Source: an uncultured Phascolarctobacterium sp. (lineage in GTDB: Bacteria > Bacillota > Negativicutes > Acidaminococcales > Acidaminococcaceae). From it: 64,000 nucleotides of DNA. Every line of letters begins with the position of its first letter. Position 1 is the first letter of the stretch. The translations under genes and the position numbers were made by a program. Of the stretch, positions 63,647 through 64,000 are shown one piece after another. Location of the stretch: positions 1 through 64,000 of the forward strand of contig CAUDEF010000005.1 in the NCBI GenBank assembly GCA_958448515.1. The letters are read 5' to 3'. The notes beneath the pieces are model-generated. The model saw only the letters and a list, made by a program, of their open reading frames with translations. It had not been told where the DNA came from and ran no database searches.

Positions 63647-64000
63647 ATGTCTAAAAAGCAAAACAAGTATGCGGGTTATCAGCCGCCGACAGAGCTGAAA
63701 GGTGCGAGCAGTTATCTTGGACTTGGAAGGCCTATTGACCTTTATAATGGTGTAACAAGATTTGCAGTTGCATGCACCATTTTAATCGTGGTTGGTATTA
63801 CAATCTGGAAAGCAATATCCGGTATGGGTTTGTATGATTCTGCCATGTCCGGTATCGGCACGGCGCTTGGATTTTTATTTTCTTATATCATAGCTCAGGA
63901 GCTTGATCCTGATCGCAGTATGGGTGGTATTGTAGGTGGATTTTTAACTGTAATCTGCTCTGTATTTTTAGGCGAAGGCAATATTCTGGTAATGCTGTGG
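63647..64000 (+). CDS. Membrane protein of unknown function (3' end beyond the window)
   Basis: The first 118 codons of an open frame that runs off the window edge. It opens MSKKQNKYAGYQPPTELKG, a soluble stretch of about 40 residues, followed by at least three hydrophobic segments (FAVACTILIVVGITIW, GTALGFLFSYIIAQ, IVGGFLTVICSVFLG). I do not recognise a family. AAAGGAT lies before the ATG. TATAAT at 63608-63613 probably is its -10. It begins 75 bases after the M20 gene's stop. Confidence 0.75.
   Translation, partial: MSKKQNKYAGYQPPTELKGASSYLGLGRPIDLYNGVTRFAVACTILIVVGITIWKAISGMGLYDSAMSGIGTALGFLFSYIIAQELDPDRSMGGIVGGFLTVICSVFLGEGNILVMLW

Noticed and set aside
1..64000. CRISPR array, insertion sequence or prophage
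   Set aside because: I saw no repeat-spacer pattern, transposase, integrase or phage structural gene in any part.

Overview
The window is a low-GC, gene-dense bacterial chromosome segment. Its gene content points to a diderm Firmicute of the Negativicutes, most likely near Phascolarctobacterium in the Acidaminococcaceae; this is inference, not a sequence match. The set is Firmicutes-like (a T-box leader, an ABC-F ATPase, LrgAB, a YkkCD-type SMR pair, lysine made through DapL), yet an RND pump with a lipoprotein adaptor implies an outer membrane. No insertion sequence, prophage or CRISPR array was seen. Almost every operon ends in a clear intrinsic terminator.

Layout. 1-4320: a flavin-type small protein, dapF-dapL (diaminopimelate and lysine), a methyltransferase and a small secreted protein. 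4369-9034: polA-mutM-coaE-lytic transglycosylase. 9057-10430: tRNA-Leu(CAG) and tRNA-Leu(GAG), the paired SMR genes ykkCD and a YbjQ-family gene. 10439-13920: a DUF401 membrane protein, then a two-gene Septu anti-phage system (ptuA ATPase, ptuB HNH nuclease). 14032-17352: sugar-nucleotide genes (phosphohexomutase, galU, galE). 17415-21293: an ABC-F ATPase, tadA, tRNA-Ser(CGA) and guanine deaminase. 21436-25552: a methionine operon (metF, a separate MetH activation protein, a MetH without its own activation domain, an 86-aa unknown). 25605-26690: lrgAB. 26909-29449: clpB.

29544-36769 is a purine cluster, purE-purF-purM-purN-purH(IMP cyclohydrolase domain only)-purD-guaB, preceded by a promoter and a leader hairpin that looks like an attenuator. 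The IMP dehydrogenase is of the unusual type known from the protozoan Tritrichomonas foetus, agreeing with it at every recalled active-site position. 37092-39550: a polar amino-acid ABC importer. 39617-41797: a secreted DUF4127 protein and a GNAT acetyltransferase. 41821-45813 (minus strand): a NitT/TauT-type ABC importer, an ArsR repressor and a PF03773 permease whose promoter carries an ArsR-like operator between -35 and -10. 46003-53573: a secreted protein, an RND efflux pair and an SbmA/YddA-like ABC transporter. 53606-60160: a flavodiiron protein, a YbjN-like protein, a calcium P-type ATPase, a CNNM/HlyC-type protein and a flavodoxin-ferredoxin fusion. 60225-62249: leuA under a T-box leader whose specifier reads CTC; its cognate tRNA-Leu(GAG) is also in this window. 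62345-63571: an M20 metallopeptidase. A membrane protein gene runs off the right edge.

The strongest points for a second look are the T. foetus-type IMP dehydrogenase, the Septu pair, the one-domain PurH, the purE leader, and the ArsR-controlled permease locus.
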